This document shows, piece after piece, positions 42,715 through 54,326 of a DNA stretch of 64,000 nt (positions are counted from its first letter, which is position 1; every line of letters begins with the position of its first letter). The DNA comes from Aurifilum marmelostoma (lineage: Eukaryota; Ascomycota; Sordariomycetes; Diaporthales; Cryphonectriaceae): positions 2,356,001-2,420,000 of the forward strand of contig JAMXSV010000003.1 in assembly GCA_027559495.1 (NCBI GenBank), written 5' to 3'. The notes below the pieces were generated by a model, which saw only the letters and a program-made list of their open reading frames with translations, ran no database searches and was not told the origin of the DNA. The position numbers and the translations under genes are program-made.

Positions 42715-45376
42715 ATGGCCGACGTTGCTGAGCACTCGTCCAACACTCTGGTCACCAACGGTGGTGGTCACGGCCCTTCCAATGGTGTTGCCACCGATGG
42801 CACTGGTGAGTTCTCCTTTGCAGCTTGTTTTGACCGCCCGTATGGGAGCTTGTCTGGCTGACACGAGCCTAGGTGTGCTCTCGATCGACCCATGGCTGTC
42901 TCCGTTTCAAGACGCCCTGAAGAGGCGCTTCTCCAAGGCCAAGGAGTGGATCAAGAGAATTGATGACACCGAAGGCGGCCTGGCCAAGTTCACAAAGGCA
43001 TGTGGCCCTTCTATTTCGAATTTTATGGCTTTTCTAACAGCATTGTGTCTATAGGGCGCCGACACCTTCGGACTGAATGTGGACAAGAACAACAATGTCG
43101 TCTACCGGGAGTGGGCGCCCAATGCTCAACAGGCCTTCCTGACTGGAGACTTCAGTGAGAGACGCCGCACCAGGTCGTATGTTGTGGTGGTGAATGATGC
43201 TGACCGAGCGCAGATGGTTGGAATCGAGACTCTCACCCGATGAAGAAGAACGAGTATGGGGTGTTCGAGATTGTTGTTCCCGCAAATGAGCACGGTCAGG
43301 TCGCTATACCTCACAACTCTAAGATCAAGGTGTGTAGTTCCTTCCCTTTTTTACTTTGTTACGATCCAGCCGCTGACATGACCCTTGAAAGATCTCGCTG
43401 GTTCTCCCAAGTGGAGAGAGGGTTGACCGTCTCCCGGCCTGGATCAAGTACGTCACCCAGGACCTGTCTGTATCGCCTGCATACGACGCCAGGTTCTGGA
43501 ATCCTCCTTCTGAGGAGAAGTATGTCTTCAAGCACTCTCGGCCCAAGAAGCCTGAGAGTGTCCGTGTGTATGAGGCACACGTCGGCATCTCATCTCCGGA
43601 ACTCCGGGTCGCGACATACAAGGAGTTCACCAAGAACATGCTGCCCCGGATCAAGGGACTTGGCTACAACGTCATCCAGCTCATGGCTGTCATGGAACAT
43701 GCTTACTACGCCAGCTTTGGATATCAGGTCAATAATTTCTTCGCCGCGAGCAGCCGGTATGGCCCGCCTGAGGATCTCAAGGAGCTCATCGACACGGCCC
43801 ACAGCATGGGCCTGGTCGTACTCCTGGACGTCGTCCACAGCCACGCCTCCAAGAACGTCCTCGACGGGCTGAACGAGTTCGACGGGACGGACCACCAGTA
43901 CTTTCATACGGGAGGCAGGGGCCGTCACGACCAGTGGGACAGTCGGCTGTTCAATTACGGCCACCACGAAGTCATGCGGTTCCTCCTGAGCAACCTCAGG
44001 TTCTGGATGGACGAGTACCAATTTGACGGTTTTCGGTTCGACGGCGTGACCAGCATGCTCTACCTCCACCATGGGATGGGAACGTAAGTCATCACCTGTG
44101 ACTCTCTTCCTGACCTCTCTCAGTACTGACCTCTCGCTAGTGGTTTCTCTGGTGGCTACCACGAGTACTTCGGGGCTGACGTGGATGAGGAAGCTGTCGT
44201 GTATCTCATGCTGGCCAACGAGATGCTTCACGAGCTATACCCAGAGTGCATTACGGTCGCCGAGGACGTGTCTGGTATGCCGGCACTCGGCCTGCCGCTG
44301 TCCTTGGGAGGCGTCGGTTTCGACTACCGCCTTGCCATGGCCATACCAGACATGTGGATCAAGATTCTCAAGGAACAGAAGGACGAGGACTGGGACCTGG
44401 GCAACATCTGTTGGACCTTGACCAACAGACGCCACGGAGAGAAGGCGATAGCTTATTGTGAGAGTCACGATCAGGCGTAAGTCTTCCACACTCCTTTTCT
44501 TGTTGTGTCACTGCCCACTTGAAACAGAAGGAGAAGCGGTCAAAAGTGCTGACTGAGATCGACATCATTAGTCTGGTGGGGGACAAAACCCTCATCTTCC
44601 ACCTCTGCGATGCAGAGATGTACACCAACATGTCCAACCTCACCCCGATGACCCCTGTCATCGCCCGCGGCATGGCACTGCACAAGATGATCCGTCTTCT
44701 CACGCACGCGCTCGGCGGTGAAGGATACCTCAACTTTGAGGGCAACGAGTTCGGCCACCCAGAGTGGCTCGATTTTCCGAGAGAGGGCAACAACAACTCT
44801 TTCTGGTACGCCAGGCGGCAGCTAAACCTGACCGACGACAATCTGCTCCGTTACCAGTTCCTCGACCACTTCGACAGGCTCATGAACCTCTGTGAGGAGA
44901 AGTATGGTTGGCTGCACAACCCACAGGCATATATATCACTCAAGCATGAGGGAGACAAGGTCATTGTCTTCGAGCGAGCTGGTTTGGTTTTCGTCTTCAA
45001 CTTCCACCCGAGCAACAGCTACACGGACTACCGCATTGGAATTGAGGTGCCAGGAACGTACAAGATTGTTCTGAATACCGATGCCAAGGAGGTCGGTGGT
45101 TTCAACTCGATCGAAGAGAGCACACGATTTTTGTAAGTGAAAACAAACAGCTGGTGATGAGCAAAGTGGACAGCCGCTGATGAGAATTCTTTGTTTATCT
45201 CTAGCACGACGCCTATGGAGTGGAACAACCGCAAGAACTGGACACACATCTATATTCCTGCCCGATCCGCCATTGTAAGTTATGAACCACACGGCGCTGT
45301 CTGCCATGTACTACTGAGACTGACAATCATGTGATAGGTCCTTGGACTCGAGTCATCAGCCACTCAGGCGCAATAA
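42715..45376 (+). CDS. glc3: 1,4-alpha-glucan (glycogen) branching enzyme
   Basis: Makes alpha-1,6 branches in glycogen in the cytosol. Nine exons: 42715-42805, 42873-42997, 43055-43154, 43214-43329, 43392-44083, 44141-44476, 44572-45132, 45205-45274 and 45338-45376, giving 709 aa. Phases agree at every join. Intron 2 starts with GCATGT, a GC-AG intron, because only this donor yields KFTKGADTFGLNV. The N-terminal CBM48 region includes VYREWAPNAQQAFLTGDFNGWNR. The GH13 barrel carries YEAHVGIS, DVVHSHASKN, the nucleophile D361 in GFRFDGVTSM, the acid/base E416 in VAEDVSG, and D485 in SHDQA. The C-terminal beta domain ends in a short unconserved tail. Every catalytic residue expected of a working enzyme is present. 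Confidence 0.96.
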
Positions 45377-46108
45377 TTGTTGTGATTATGCATCTGCCAG
45401 TTTGTTCCATCCTTGAGCCCAGAAGGAAGAAAGAGGGGAAGGGGAGGGGGTTGTTTCCGAATGAAAGGGGCTATTTCTGTCATTCCCTGAGTGTCTTTAG
45501 GATGTTTAAAAAGTATATAAGGACGTAGAGAAACTGCAAGTCAAAACGCGTCTCAGAGGTCAAATGGATTTTGATTGTATACGCGATCAGATTGCGACCA
45601 AAGCAGTAATGCCGGAATCTGTCACTACTGACAATGCCATCTCGAGCGAAAGAACGGGCAGACCGTAGTCCGTCTGACGCTGCACGAAGCACTTTCGGAG
45701 GAGGGCGCAAGTCAGTAACCGAAACCAACAGGACTTGGCGAGTACCTGAAGTAGCCATGGAACGGCAAATGGAAAGCAAGATACGTCAATGTCAGAAGTT
45801 ACCATGGGGAAAGTCGAGATTCAGTGCGGCGGCGCTGTGCATCATCTAGTGTTGTGCTACGTAAGAAAATTATCCAGCCGGGTTCATGGGCGGATCCCGG
45901 TAGTTTCCGCGTCACGTGCCGGCGTCTACAGAAGCAGCAAAGCTCCAGTTCCCTGCCACTCAGCAGGCGAGGAGCGAAGGACCAGCGAGGAGCTCTGGTC
46001 TGCCGCTCCCTCCAAGGTTTTCTCGGAACGTCTCAATTTCTTCCCTCAACCCGAACCAAGCAGCCCACCTCCACTCCCATCAGAAGTCGTTCTTCAATAT
46101 CTGGAAAG
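45377..46108. promoter_or_regulatory. Intergenic and promoter region of ATP synthase beta
   Basis: 730 bp between two plus-strand genes. A CACGTG E-box lies near 45914-45919, about 190 bp upstream of the ATP2 start codon, followed by a CT-rich leader. The E-box is a sequence match only. Confidence 0.45.
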
Positions 46109-48236
46109 ATGTTCAAGAGGTCAGCAGACACCCAGTTCTTTACTTTTCGACATGTCCATCCCCCGATTGAGGCCAATTGAGCCGTATGCAGGCCTCGGAC
46201 GCTGCCCAATGTCGGCGAAAAGAGGCGAGGAGCACAGGACAGCAGAGCTAACCAACATTTTCCCGCAGCGGCATCAAGTCCTTTGCCCGCGCGAGGCCAA
46301 CCTTCGTGGCTGCCTCTGCCGCCAGGCGCGTTGCACGACCCTCCCCATTCCGATCATCTATCAGCAGCAGGTTCGCCTCTACATCCAGTGTTGGTGATGG
46401 CAAGATCTACCAGGTACGCAGCCGACCTCGTCCTTGCGACGCGATCTCCTACCAGCCCGCCCGCGACCATAGCTGACAAAATACCTCAACAGGTCATCGG
46501 TGCCGTCGTCGACGGTTAGTCTCCCAAAAACCCCTCGATACTTCGCTCGACCATAGATCTCCTTCCTTTGAAACCTCGAATTAGTCCTCGCTGACCCCCT
46601 CTTCAGTCAAGTTCGACACGGCCAAGCTCCCTCCCATCCTGAACGCCCTCGAGACCACCAACAACAACCAGAAGCTCGTCCTCGAGGTTGCCGTACGTCG
46701 TCCCCACGAAGCCCTCCCCCCCCCCCTCCTCTGTGCTTCCACCTTCTTCCTGTTCAAAATAATCAATATATCAATTGCTAACATTTTCTCTTTAGCAACA
46801 TCTGGGTGAGAATGTCGTCCGCTGCATTGCTATGGACGGTGAGTTGTGCCCAGACACTCGTCATTTTTGTCGAAGTGGGTCATTTCTCTGACAACCCAGC
46901 ACAGGTACCGAGGGTCTCGTCCGTGGTGCTAAGGCCGCCGACACTGGTGCTCCTATCACCATCCCCGTCGGCCCTGCCACCCTTGGCCGTATCATGAACG
47001 TCACCGGTGACCCCATCGATGAGCGTGGTCCTATCAAGACCGACAAGTTCCTGCCCATCCACGCCGAGGCTCCCGAGTTCACCGAGCAGTCCACCACCGC
47101 TGAGATTCTGGTCACTGGTATCAAGGTCGTCGACCTGCTCGCCCCCTACGCCCGTGGTGGAAAGATTGGTCTGTTTGGTGGTGCCGGTGTCGGCAAGACC
47201 GTGTTCATCCAGGAGCTCATCAACAACATCGCCAAGGCCCACGGTGGTTACTCTGTCTTCACCGGTGTCGGCGAGCGTACCCGTGAGGGCAACGATCTGT
47301 ACCACGAAATGCAGGAGACCTCCGTCATCCAGCTCGATGGCGAGTCCAAGGTCGCCCTGGTCTTCGGTCAGATGAACGAGCCCCCCGGAGCTCGTGCCCG
47401 TGTTGCCCTGACCGGTCTTACCGTTGCCGAGTACTTCCGTGACCAGGAGGGTCAGGATGGTACGTCATTCCCATTCCAAGTATACTTTCGGGGGAAAGTC
47501 TTAGACATGTTGTAGTACTGACACCAGGCTGCCGCCTCTAGTGCTGCTCTTCATCGACAACATCTTCCGTTTCACCCAGGCCGGTTCTGAGGTGTCTGCC
47601 CTGCTGGGTCGTATCCCCTCTGCCGTCGGTTACCAGCCCACCCTCGCCGTCGACATGGGTGGTATGCAGGAGCGTATCACCACCACCAAGAAGGGTTCCA
47701 TTACCTCCGTGCAGGCCGTCTACGTGCCTGCTGACGATCTGACGGATCCCGCCCCTGCCACCACCTTTGCTCACTTGGACGCCACCACTGTGCTGTCTCG
47801 TGGTATTTCCGAGCTCGGTATCTACCCCGCTGTCGACCCTCTTGACTCCAAGTCCCGTATGCTGGACCCCCGTGTCGTCGGACAGGAGCACTACGACACC
47901 GCCACCCGTGTGCAGCAGATCCTCCAGGAGTACAAGTCCCTCCAGGATATCATTGCCATTCTGGGTATGGACGAACTCTCTGAGGCCGACAAGCTCACCG
48001 TCGAGCGTGCCCGTAAGATCCAGCGTTTCCTGTCCCAGCCCTTCACCGTCGCCCAGGTCTTCACTGGTATCGAGGGCAAGCTCGTCGACCTCAAGGACAC
48101 CATTGCCTCCTTCAAGGCCATCCTGGCTGGTGAGGGTGATGACCTGCCCGAGGGTGCTTTCTACATGGTTGGTGACTTCGCGTCTGCTCGTGCGAAGGGT
48201 GAGAAGATTCTGGCGGAACTGGAGAAGGACAACTAA
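46109..48236 (+). CDS. atp2: Mitochondrial F1-ATP synthase beta subunit
   Basis: Catalytic subunit of the F1 sector in the mitochondrial matrix. Seven exons: 46109-46119, 46269-46413, 46493-46514, 46607-46692, 46796-46838, 46905-47459 and 47542-48236, giving 518 aa. The first coding exon is only 11 nt and the third only 22 nt; both are required to build MFKSGIKSFARAR and VIGAVVDVKFDTAK. The presequence ends near SRFAST. Walker A GGAGVGKT is at 194-201, followed by GERTREGNDLYHEM and the Walker B segment LLFIDNIFRF. The DELSEADKL segment (DELSD type) is also present. Codon choice is much more biased toward C-ending codons than in neighbours, as expected for a very highly expressed gene. The identification is certain. 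Confidence 0.98.
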
Positions 48237-48880
48237 GATGGTCATGTTGGCATTGTAGAATAAAAGGGGGAGGGTTCATTTTTGCATGGGGTAAAAAAGG
48301 GAAGCCCGTGTTTAGATGCCAGGATCGAGTTCACGGAGTTGTTCGAAACGTAGCTCAATCAATTTCTCCTTTGTGAACTGTACCAACATTTGAATACGTA
48401 TGTTCCTAAGCCCATCAGTTCTTAATATACCCCCCACCTTTTTATGACAACTTCCCAAAGTCCGGAATCTAGTAGATCTGTCGTGCCCTTTTAGAATTAA
48501 TAGGCCACGACCATGCCTGCACATTCAGCAAGACAGAAAAATACGACACAAAAGTTATTGCGAATGTGCAAAATACAGTCATTGACGTAATTAGACATGT
48601 ATACATATGCATCTATGCCATCCCGAGGGAAAGACCATTCTTATTCCTCCATTGGGAAAGCCTTGCTCTTTCGCAGGCTGGGGGAGACACGATGAGGCTC
48701 GAGACTCAAGACTGATAACGACGACTAGGAAGCTCCGGATAGAGATAGAATTGGCAAGACGTGGCGAATGAATCTTTCCATGAGCTGTCTGCAGTGGTAA
48801 GATCTTTGTCGGCATTCCATTTCTAGTATTGGTCTTTAATAAAAGTAGGTGTATGTATGTGTGTGACTGTCCCTCTATCA
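48237..48880. other. Convergent 3' flank, ATP2 / AAA ATPase
   Basis: 644 bp with both gene ends and nothing else recognised; moderately AT-rich. Confidence 0.6.
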
Positions 48881-51742
48881 TCATCTAGTCCTTACGCGGG
48901 CGGTCTCTGAGCTGACTACAGGGGGTACCACCTCGAACCCGATGTGGCTCTTCTTCTTCTTCCTCCTCGCGTCGCCATACTGCTCGTCGAATTTCCGCAG
49001 GGCCTTCAAGCTCTGCATGTCCTCTGAGATGCTGGCGGTGATGTCCTTGGCAGCCTTGTCAAAGTGCCGCTTCGTCAGCACCCGCTTCTCTGGGAATGTA
49101 TATAGATCCGGTCCGGTGTGGTTGTTTTTGGCGGCGAGCTCTTCCTTTGCCGCCTCCATCGCCGCAGCTACCGCCAGATTCTTGAGGTCAGAGCCGCTGT
49201 ACAGCTCCGTGTCGGCCGCCAGCTTGTCCAGTGACACCGAGTCGTCCAGGGCCTCGTCGCGGAGTAGAGACTGCAGGATGGCGAGTCTCGAGTCCTTGAG
49301 AGGTAGGTCTACCAATATTCTCCTCGGCAGCCGACGGAGGACTGCCTCATCCATGTCTTGCGGCCTGTTTGTGGACACGAGGATGAAAATCTGCTGCGTG
49401 TTGATCGAGTTTGTGAGTCCATCCCATTCCCTCAGAAACTGGTTGATAGTCTCCCTATAACCACCCCGGTTTGGCTGTCTTGCCCGTGAGCCGAGGAGAG
49501 AATCGGCCTCATCGAGAAACACGACCATGGGCGACATCTTCCGGGCGAGGGAGAAGACAGCACGAACATTCTTCTCGCTCTGTTTCGAAAAAGATCATCT
49601 CATTAGCCATTGCGACCTCACCAAGATGAGAAGCATTATAAGCATCCAGAAGGAAGAACTTACGTTTCCGACCCACATGTCATTGATCGACGCCGCAGAG
49701 ATCTCCAACATGTTCGCTCCGCTCCCTTTGGCAAGGGCTTTGGCCATCAACGTTTTGCCTGTTCCCGGAGGTCCGTAAAGCAGCGCACCATGTATACGCT
49801 CGCGAGCCAGCACTCCGTAGGAGAATGCTCGGGGATGTTGAAGGGACAGGGTCGTCAAGGAGACCAAAGAGTCTCGAACATCAGGCGGCGCGATTACATC
49901 ATCGAAGGTGGTGTGAATGTCAGCGACATCTACAAGGCCTGACAAGAGCTTCTTCTCCTCGTCATCGAGGTTCATATTCATGTGGTTCTTCCGGCGGCCA
50001 TCTGAGCCCTTGGGAGATACGTTCCCTAGCGAGATCAGAGTCTCAAGCGGAGATGGTGATGGCTGGGAGGTGGTCGCGGCGGGCTCTGAAGCTGATGCTG
50101 GGGCATGGATCCCAAGAATCGATCTCCGTGCCTCGTCCACCCGTTTCATATGCCTTAATGCCTCGGCCAACGTGGAGATGTCCAGAGGTCCGTCCTTGTA
50201 TCGTTGCACGCCCGTAGCCTGGGTCGAGAGCCGATATACCCAATGATTCGAATGTATGGAGCTCGAGAGGCTAGAGATGAGTTCTTTCACGGCATCATTC
50301 GAAGCCAGATCCGAGTCCTGGGGCGGCAAGACTACACGAATAGGCTCGGCTTTCAAGCATTCCAACATCCAGTTGATGTTGAGCAGATTGTCCTGCAAAT
50401 AATCATTCTGCTCCCAGGATGAGAAGTCGGGCACCTCGTCCGCCTTGGGCGAGAAGACGATTGGATAGCAATCCTGCTCGCTCAACTCTTTGACCTCGGC
50501 GTGCCACTTGGGCGAGGCGTCTCTATCGTTGGATGCAGATCCAACGATAATGATCTTGGACCCATCCTGCCACTGACGATCCACGATTGTACGAAGCTTG
50601 CTAATGATGGATGAGCCCTCGGCCGTCATTGTCAACTCAACATAATTGTGAATGTGAAGGATGACCCGTGGCGGTTTGCTCGGATCCACACCCTTGGCCT
50701 TCCGCTTGGTGCTTGCCGAGTTGACGATCTCCTTGAGAACGTGCGTCAGCTTGAGATCGTCCCAAGTGGCACGATCATCAGCAGGCTGTAGGAACTTCAT
50801 CACGCTCATCCCACGAAGGACCACGTCGTCTTCGCCTCCGACTTTTGGGGTTGCGGCAGAGGCAGATCGACCGTTGACTTCAGCTGCATTGTATCCCAGC
50901 ATGGACATATTGCCGCGGCCGAAATAAAGTGTCGACCCTAGGTATGGCCCCGCGATCCTCGAAAGTTTTGCAGCATCCAGGTGTATGACGTCCGCCTCGA
51001 GCTCAGCACCAATATGACCGACCGTCTCATTCGCGACGCGGCTGCCCTTGTAATTGTGAACGTAGAGTAATGAGATCGGCCGCCGTTTGGGATCCTTCGT
51101 GGCTCGCATGTGGGGAGCAATGGCACCTAACTCGGCAGAGATGGTCGAGACAAGCTCCCTCCCCATCGCCCGTTCTGGCGAGTCCGTCTTCCCCTCCACA
51201 GGCTCGGAGGCCCAGATACCCCCGAGCTCCTTGACTGCCTCCGGAGCAGAACTGGGTGGCTGTATGTACTGCGATATTCTGTCCCATACCCTCTCGGTTG
51301 TGGGAGTTTCCAGGCCCGAAATCTGTACGTGCTCGTCTAGAAACCATAGTGGGATGTTGACAGGAGGGAGTCCACTGCCTGATCCACCGCCGTTGCTTCC
51401 CACTCTCCTCCTCCCGGAGAGCGGCGAGAACAGAGACTGTCTGTTCGTCTCGGAAGTGTTCTCGGACGCCTCGGCGCTCGCAGAAGGCTGCGCGCATGGT
51501 TCGCCCTTCTCTTTTCCTTTGTCATTTTCGCTGCCCTCTGGTTTGTCGGGCTTGCTCGAGACGGATCGGATCTGACCAGACCGGCGGGCAAGCAAGAAGG
51601 TCCCTCGGCCTAGTGATTTTTGGGTCTCATGACAACGTGCTGCGGCGGTGAGGGCGCTCGCAGGTGCTCGAAACCGCACCTGCGCCTGCGTGTGTGCCCG
51701 TAGACATCGCGCTGCAGGTGAGAGGGCTACTACTGCATGCAT
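48881..51742 (-). CDS. Mitochondrial AAA ATPase, Msp1/ATAD1-like, with degenerate N-terminal AAA-like module
   Basis: 925 aa, two exons: 49664-51742 and 48881-49579 (intron 49580-49663, GTAAGT...ACAG, joining MWVGN to SEKNVRAVFSLARK). The start at 51742 is the first true ATG in frame and gives an Arg/Ala-rich presumed mitochondrial presequence; the frame further upstream opens on a non-ATG codon. The C-terminal AAA domain is intact: Walker A GPPGTGKT (657-664), pore-loop MWVGN, Walker B VVFLDEADS (712-720), sensor 1 VSTNRP, and LRRLPRRILVDLP, which resembles Msp1/ATAD1. The preceding about 600 residues are conserved-looking. The stretch 222-405 imitates an AAA core without catalytic residues: LLYVHNYKGSR, then IHLDAAKLSRIAGPYLG, then VILHIHNYVEL, then KIIIVGSAS. 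Msp1 removes mislocalised tail-anchored proteins; the role of this larger, tandem-like relative is not known to me. Confidence 0.88.
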
Positions 51743-52317
51743 TGGACGTCGGGAAGGGAGACGAGGACCCCAGTGACCATCTCGAGTCGTCGGACGAGGG
51801 GGTCGAACCTGGTCGTCGGGGGCGGCGTTCCGGAGCAGAAGAAGCGGTGCCTTTGTAGAGAGGAAGAAAGTTGATTGTAGTCGCAAAGCCCGAATCGTTA
51901 CTGTACTTTTCAAGGGCCAACATCATTCTGACTTGGACCGGGCAGATCAGTGGGGGGACCCCTGCTGCAACAACCGTGGCCAACCGACAAGCGCCCCCCC
52001 CCGGGGGGGGGAAGAAAAAAAAGAGGGAAAAAAAAAAAAAAAAAGAAGGATTCCCCCCGAAAGAAAAGAACCACCACGACCACAACCATCTTGACCACAG
52101 ATGTATAGAAATTGCTCCGATAAAGCATGTGTCAAATAAATATTGAGCCCACCTCTGACTTGGGAAACGTAAATCTCAATCTTCTTTAGCCTTTGTGCTG
52201 TTTAAGTATTATCAATTGCTCCTTTTGGTCTAATCATTTATCATAATGCAACGTCGCCGTAGATTCTATTGCAAGATGACTAAAGACCTCAAGTGAGCAC
52301 CTGTAAGAAAGATGCAC
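51743..52317. promoter_or_regulatory. Spacer between TFB1 and AAA ATPase, homopolymer-rich
   Basis: 575 bp. It holds the AAA gene promoter and TFB1 terminator. It contains C9-G9 (51994-52011) and an A17 run (52028-52044); assembly through this stretch may be unreliable. Confidence 0.5.
51994..52044. repeat. C9-G9 palindrome followed by A-rich tract with A17
   Basis: The C9/G9 block is a perfect inverted repeat with no loop; the A run follows within 20 bp. Non-coding. Confidence 0.75.
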
Positions 52318-54326
52318 TTAGTCGTTTTCCGTCGACATGGTAATGCCCTCCTTCTCTAGGGCGGCCCGGTATAGAGTCTGCGCTTTCTCCAGAGCCACCA
52401 GAGATGGACCGAGCAGCGTCAAAACAGCCTCCCGACCGCCGCCGATATCTTTCAGCTGCCCTCGTTGCCCAGTCGCCTTATGAAGGGCAACGATGTTAGC
52501 CTTTTGCTCATCCATCAGCGTCTTGCGAACCTGTTCCGCCTCGTCTCCTATAGCCTGGATGCGCAGCACAGATCTCTTGAGTGATTCTACGTGGTACCCC
52601 AGCTCCTGTGCCCTGTCCGGGTCGCCTGAGAGGAAGGCATCCCAGAAATGCTTGAGGAACTCCGTCGTGGTGCCGTTGGTGAGTTTGGCCTTTTCGGCAA
52701 GGTCCTTTGGGACTCCCATGGGGGTGGTGTCGTCGGAGCTGTGACCATACAGCTCTGCACGGCTCTGTCCCAACCCATCCAGTATCTGTTTCTCCGCCGC
52801 CTTCCTCGCCGCTCTCGATCCGACATGCTGTGTTGACTTGGACGTATCTTCGTCGTCGTCGCTTTCCTCATCGATCCCAAGACTGGAATGGATGTTGACG
52901 CCACCACCCTTGTCAAGACGAAGGGTCTCAAGGTCAGAATTGATACCCGTCAGGACCTCCGAGGGAACCTGCTTCTCGTAGACCCGATCTGGTGTGGAAG
53001 ATGCCGTGTTCTGATCTTGAAAGAACTGGCTCTGTTCCTTGATGTTGAGCATGATCCTGTTCTCCTCCGCACTCCCCTCTAGGTCGCGCAGGGTCAGCTC
53101 GCGCCACGTTGCATCGTCCATGCCTTGCGCCGCCTCCGGATCACCGTCCGTGGGCGCAACGTTAGACAAGAGCCTCTCGCTGGTGGCGTTCAGCACTTGT
53201 ATTATGGGCACATTCTTCCTCGGCCGCATCTCCACATCCTTGCGGTTACCGCTCTTGACACCGCCCTGGTTCTCCTCATTCCCCTCGACATCGATGATAT
53301 GAGGGACGTGCTGGGTGCCAATCCTGCTGGCGTAGGAGACCTGATCCTCAGCAGCGTCGTACTTGTCAAAGATGGGATCACGCCTGTCCGTGTCGGCCAC
53401 CCGCTCACCTTTGAGCTGCTTGCACAACCTGGACAGGAAGAAGCGCGACCAGAACTCGGTCTCGTTGAGCGGTTTCGGGACGTTCTCGTCATAGGCCCTC
53501 TTCACCACCGGGTGTTGGTTGAAGATCTGCAGTACCTGGGTTTTGTCTATGGCCAGCTGGAAGGACTCCTGACCCGTCTCAGCGTCCTGCGTCGCCCTCG
53601 TCTTCATGGTCGGGAGCACATTGTAGGCACCACGCTGCTGGTTGCTCTCGATAGCATGCGCGCGGAGGAGGTTTGTGCGGGTCGACCAGAACTGCTTGTT
53701 GAACAAGGCCCTGCTGATGGTGTCAGGCTTATTTGCCAGAGCATCCCGGTACGTCTGGTGCAGGTCCGCGTTCTGCTTAAGAAGTGAGCCCTGCAGCTCA
53801 ATGTCCATCACGAGATGGTTGTCGTCGAAGAGACGGGCGGCTGCTGCCGCTCTGGAAGCTGCAGCACCAGTGTTGGACGAGCCATTCGTAGCAGTAGCCG
53901 TCGTATCATCAGCCGGCCTGGGAACTGAAGGGTCACCTGCCCGTGAATCGGCCAGCAGCCTCGACAGTAGGTCCTTGATTGCATTGGCCTCGGCACGGGC
54001 AGTTTCTGGAGAGTTGAAATGGAAAAGATAGGTGGTCGGATCACCGCCTTCGGTAGATGGCCGCTCAAAGATCTTGAGCATCACCTTGGGGTTAGTATCT
54101 GGTGTTTGTTGCAGATCTAGATCGTTCTGGTCAGTTCGACGCCGCTGAGGGGGCCCGCGCTGCGTGTGTGGGAGGAGAGCTCACTCGTAATGCTCGCAAT
54201 CGACAGTGCGACGGTGGGCTTGCCAGTGCCAGGCAGAGGGGTCCAGGTGACCAAGACCTGGTCGTCTGAGATGGCGATGATGCCATCCTTCTTCTTGTAG
54301 GCGGCCTTGCCCCTGGGCATAGCCAT
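52318..54326 (-). CDS. tfb1: TFIIH subunit TFB1 (p62)
   Basis: Core subunit of the general transcription and nucleotide-excision-repair factor TFIIH. Two exons: 54185-54326 and 52318-54116, giving 646 aa. The intron (54117-54184, donor GTGAGC, acceptor ATCTAG) joins LSIASIT to NLQQTPDTNPKVMLKIFE. The N-terminal PH-like domain (about 1-110) begins AAYKKKDGIIAISDDQ and ends in the RAEANAIKDLLSRLL helix; in TFIIH this domain binds acidic activators, TFIIE and XPG-type proteins. Two BSD domains follow (IELQGSLLKQ... NKQFWSTR and NETEFWSRFFLSRLCK). The C-terminal helical part has the family segment TEFLKHFWDAFLSGD and ends at EKEGITMSTEND. Full length and intact. Confidence 0.95.

Noticed and set aside
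45789..46397. 202-codon frame covering the ATP2 start
   Set aside because: It runs out of frame through the ATP2 leader, first exon and intron 1.
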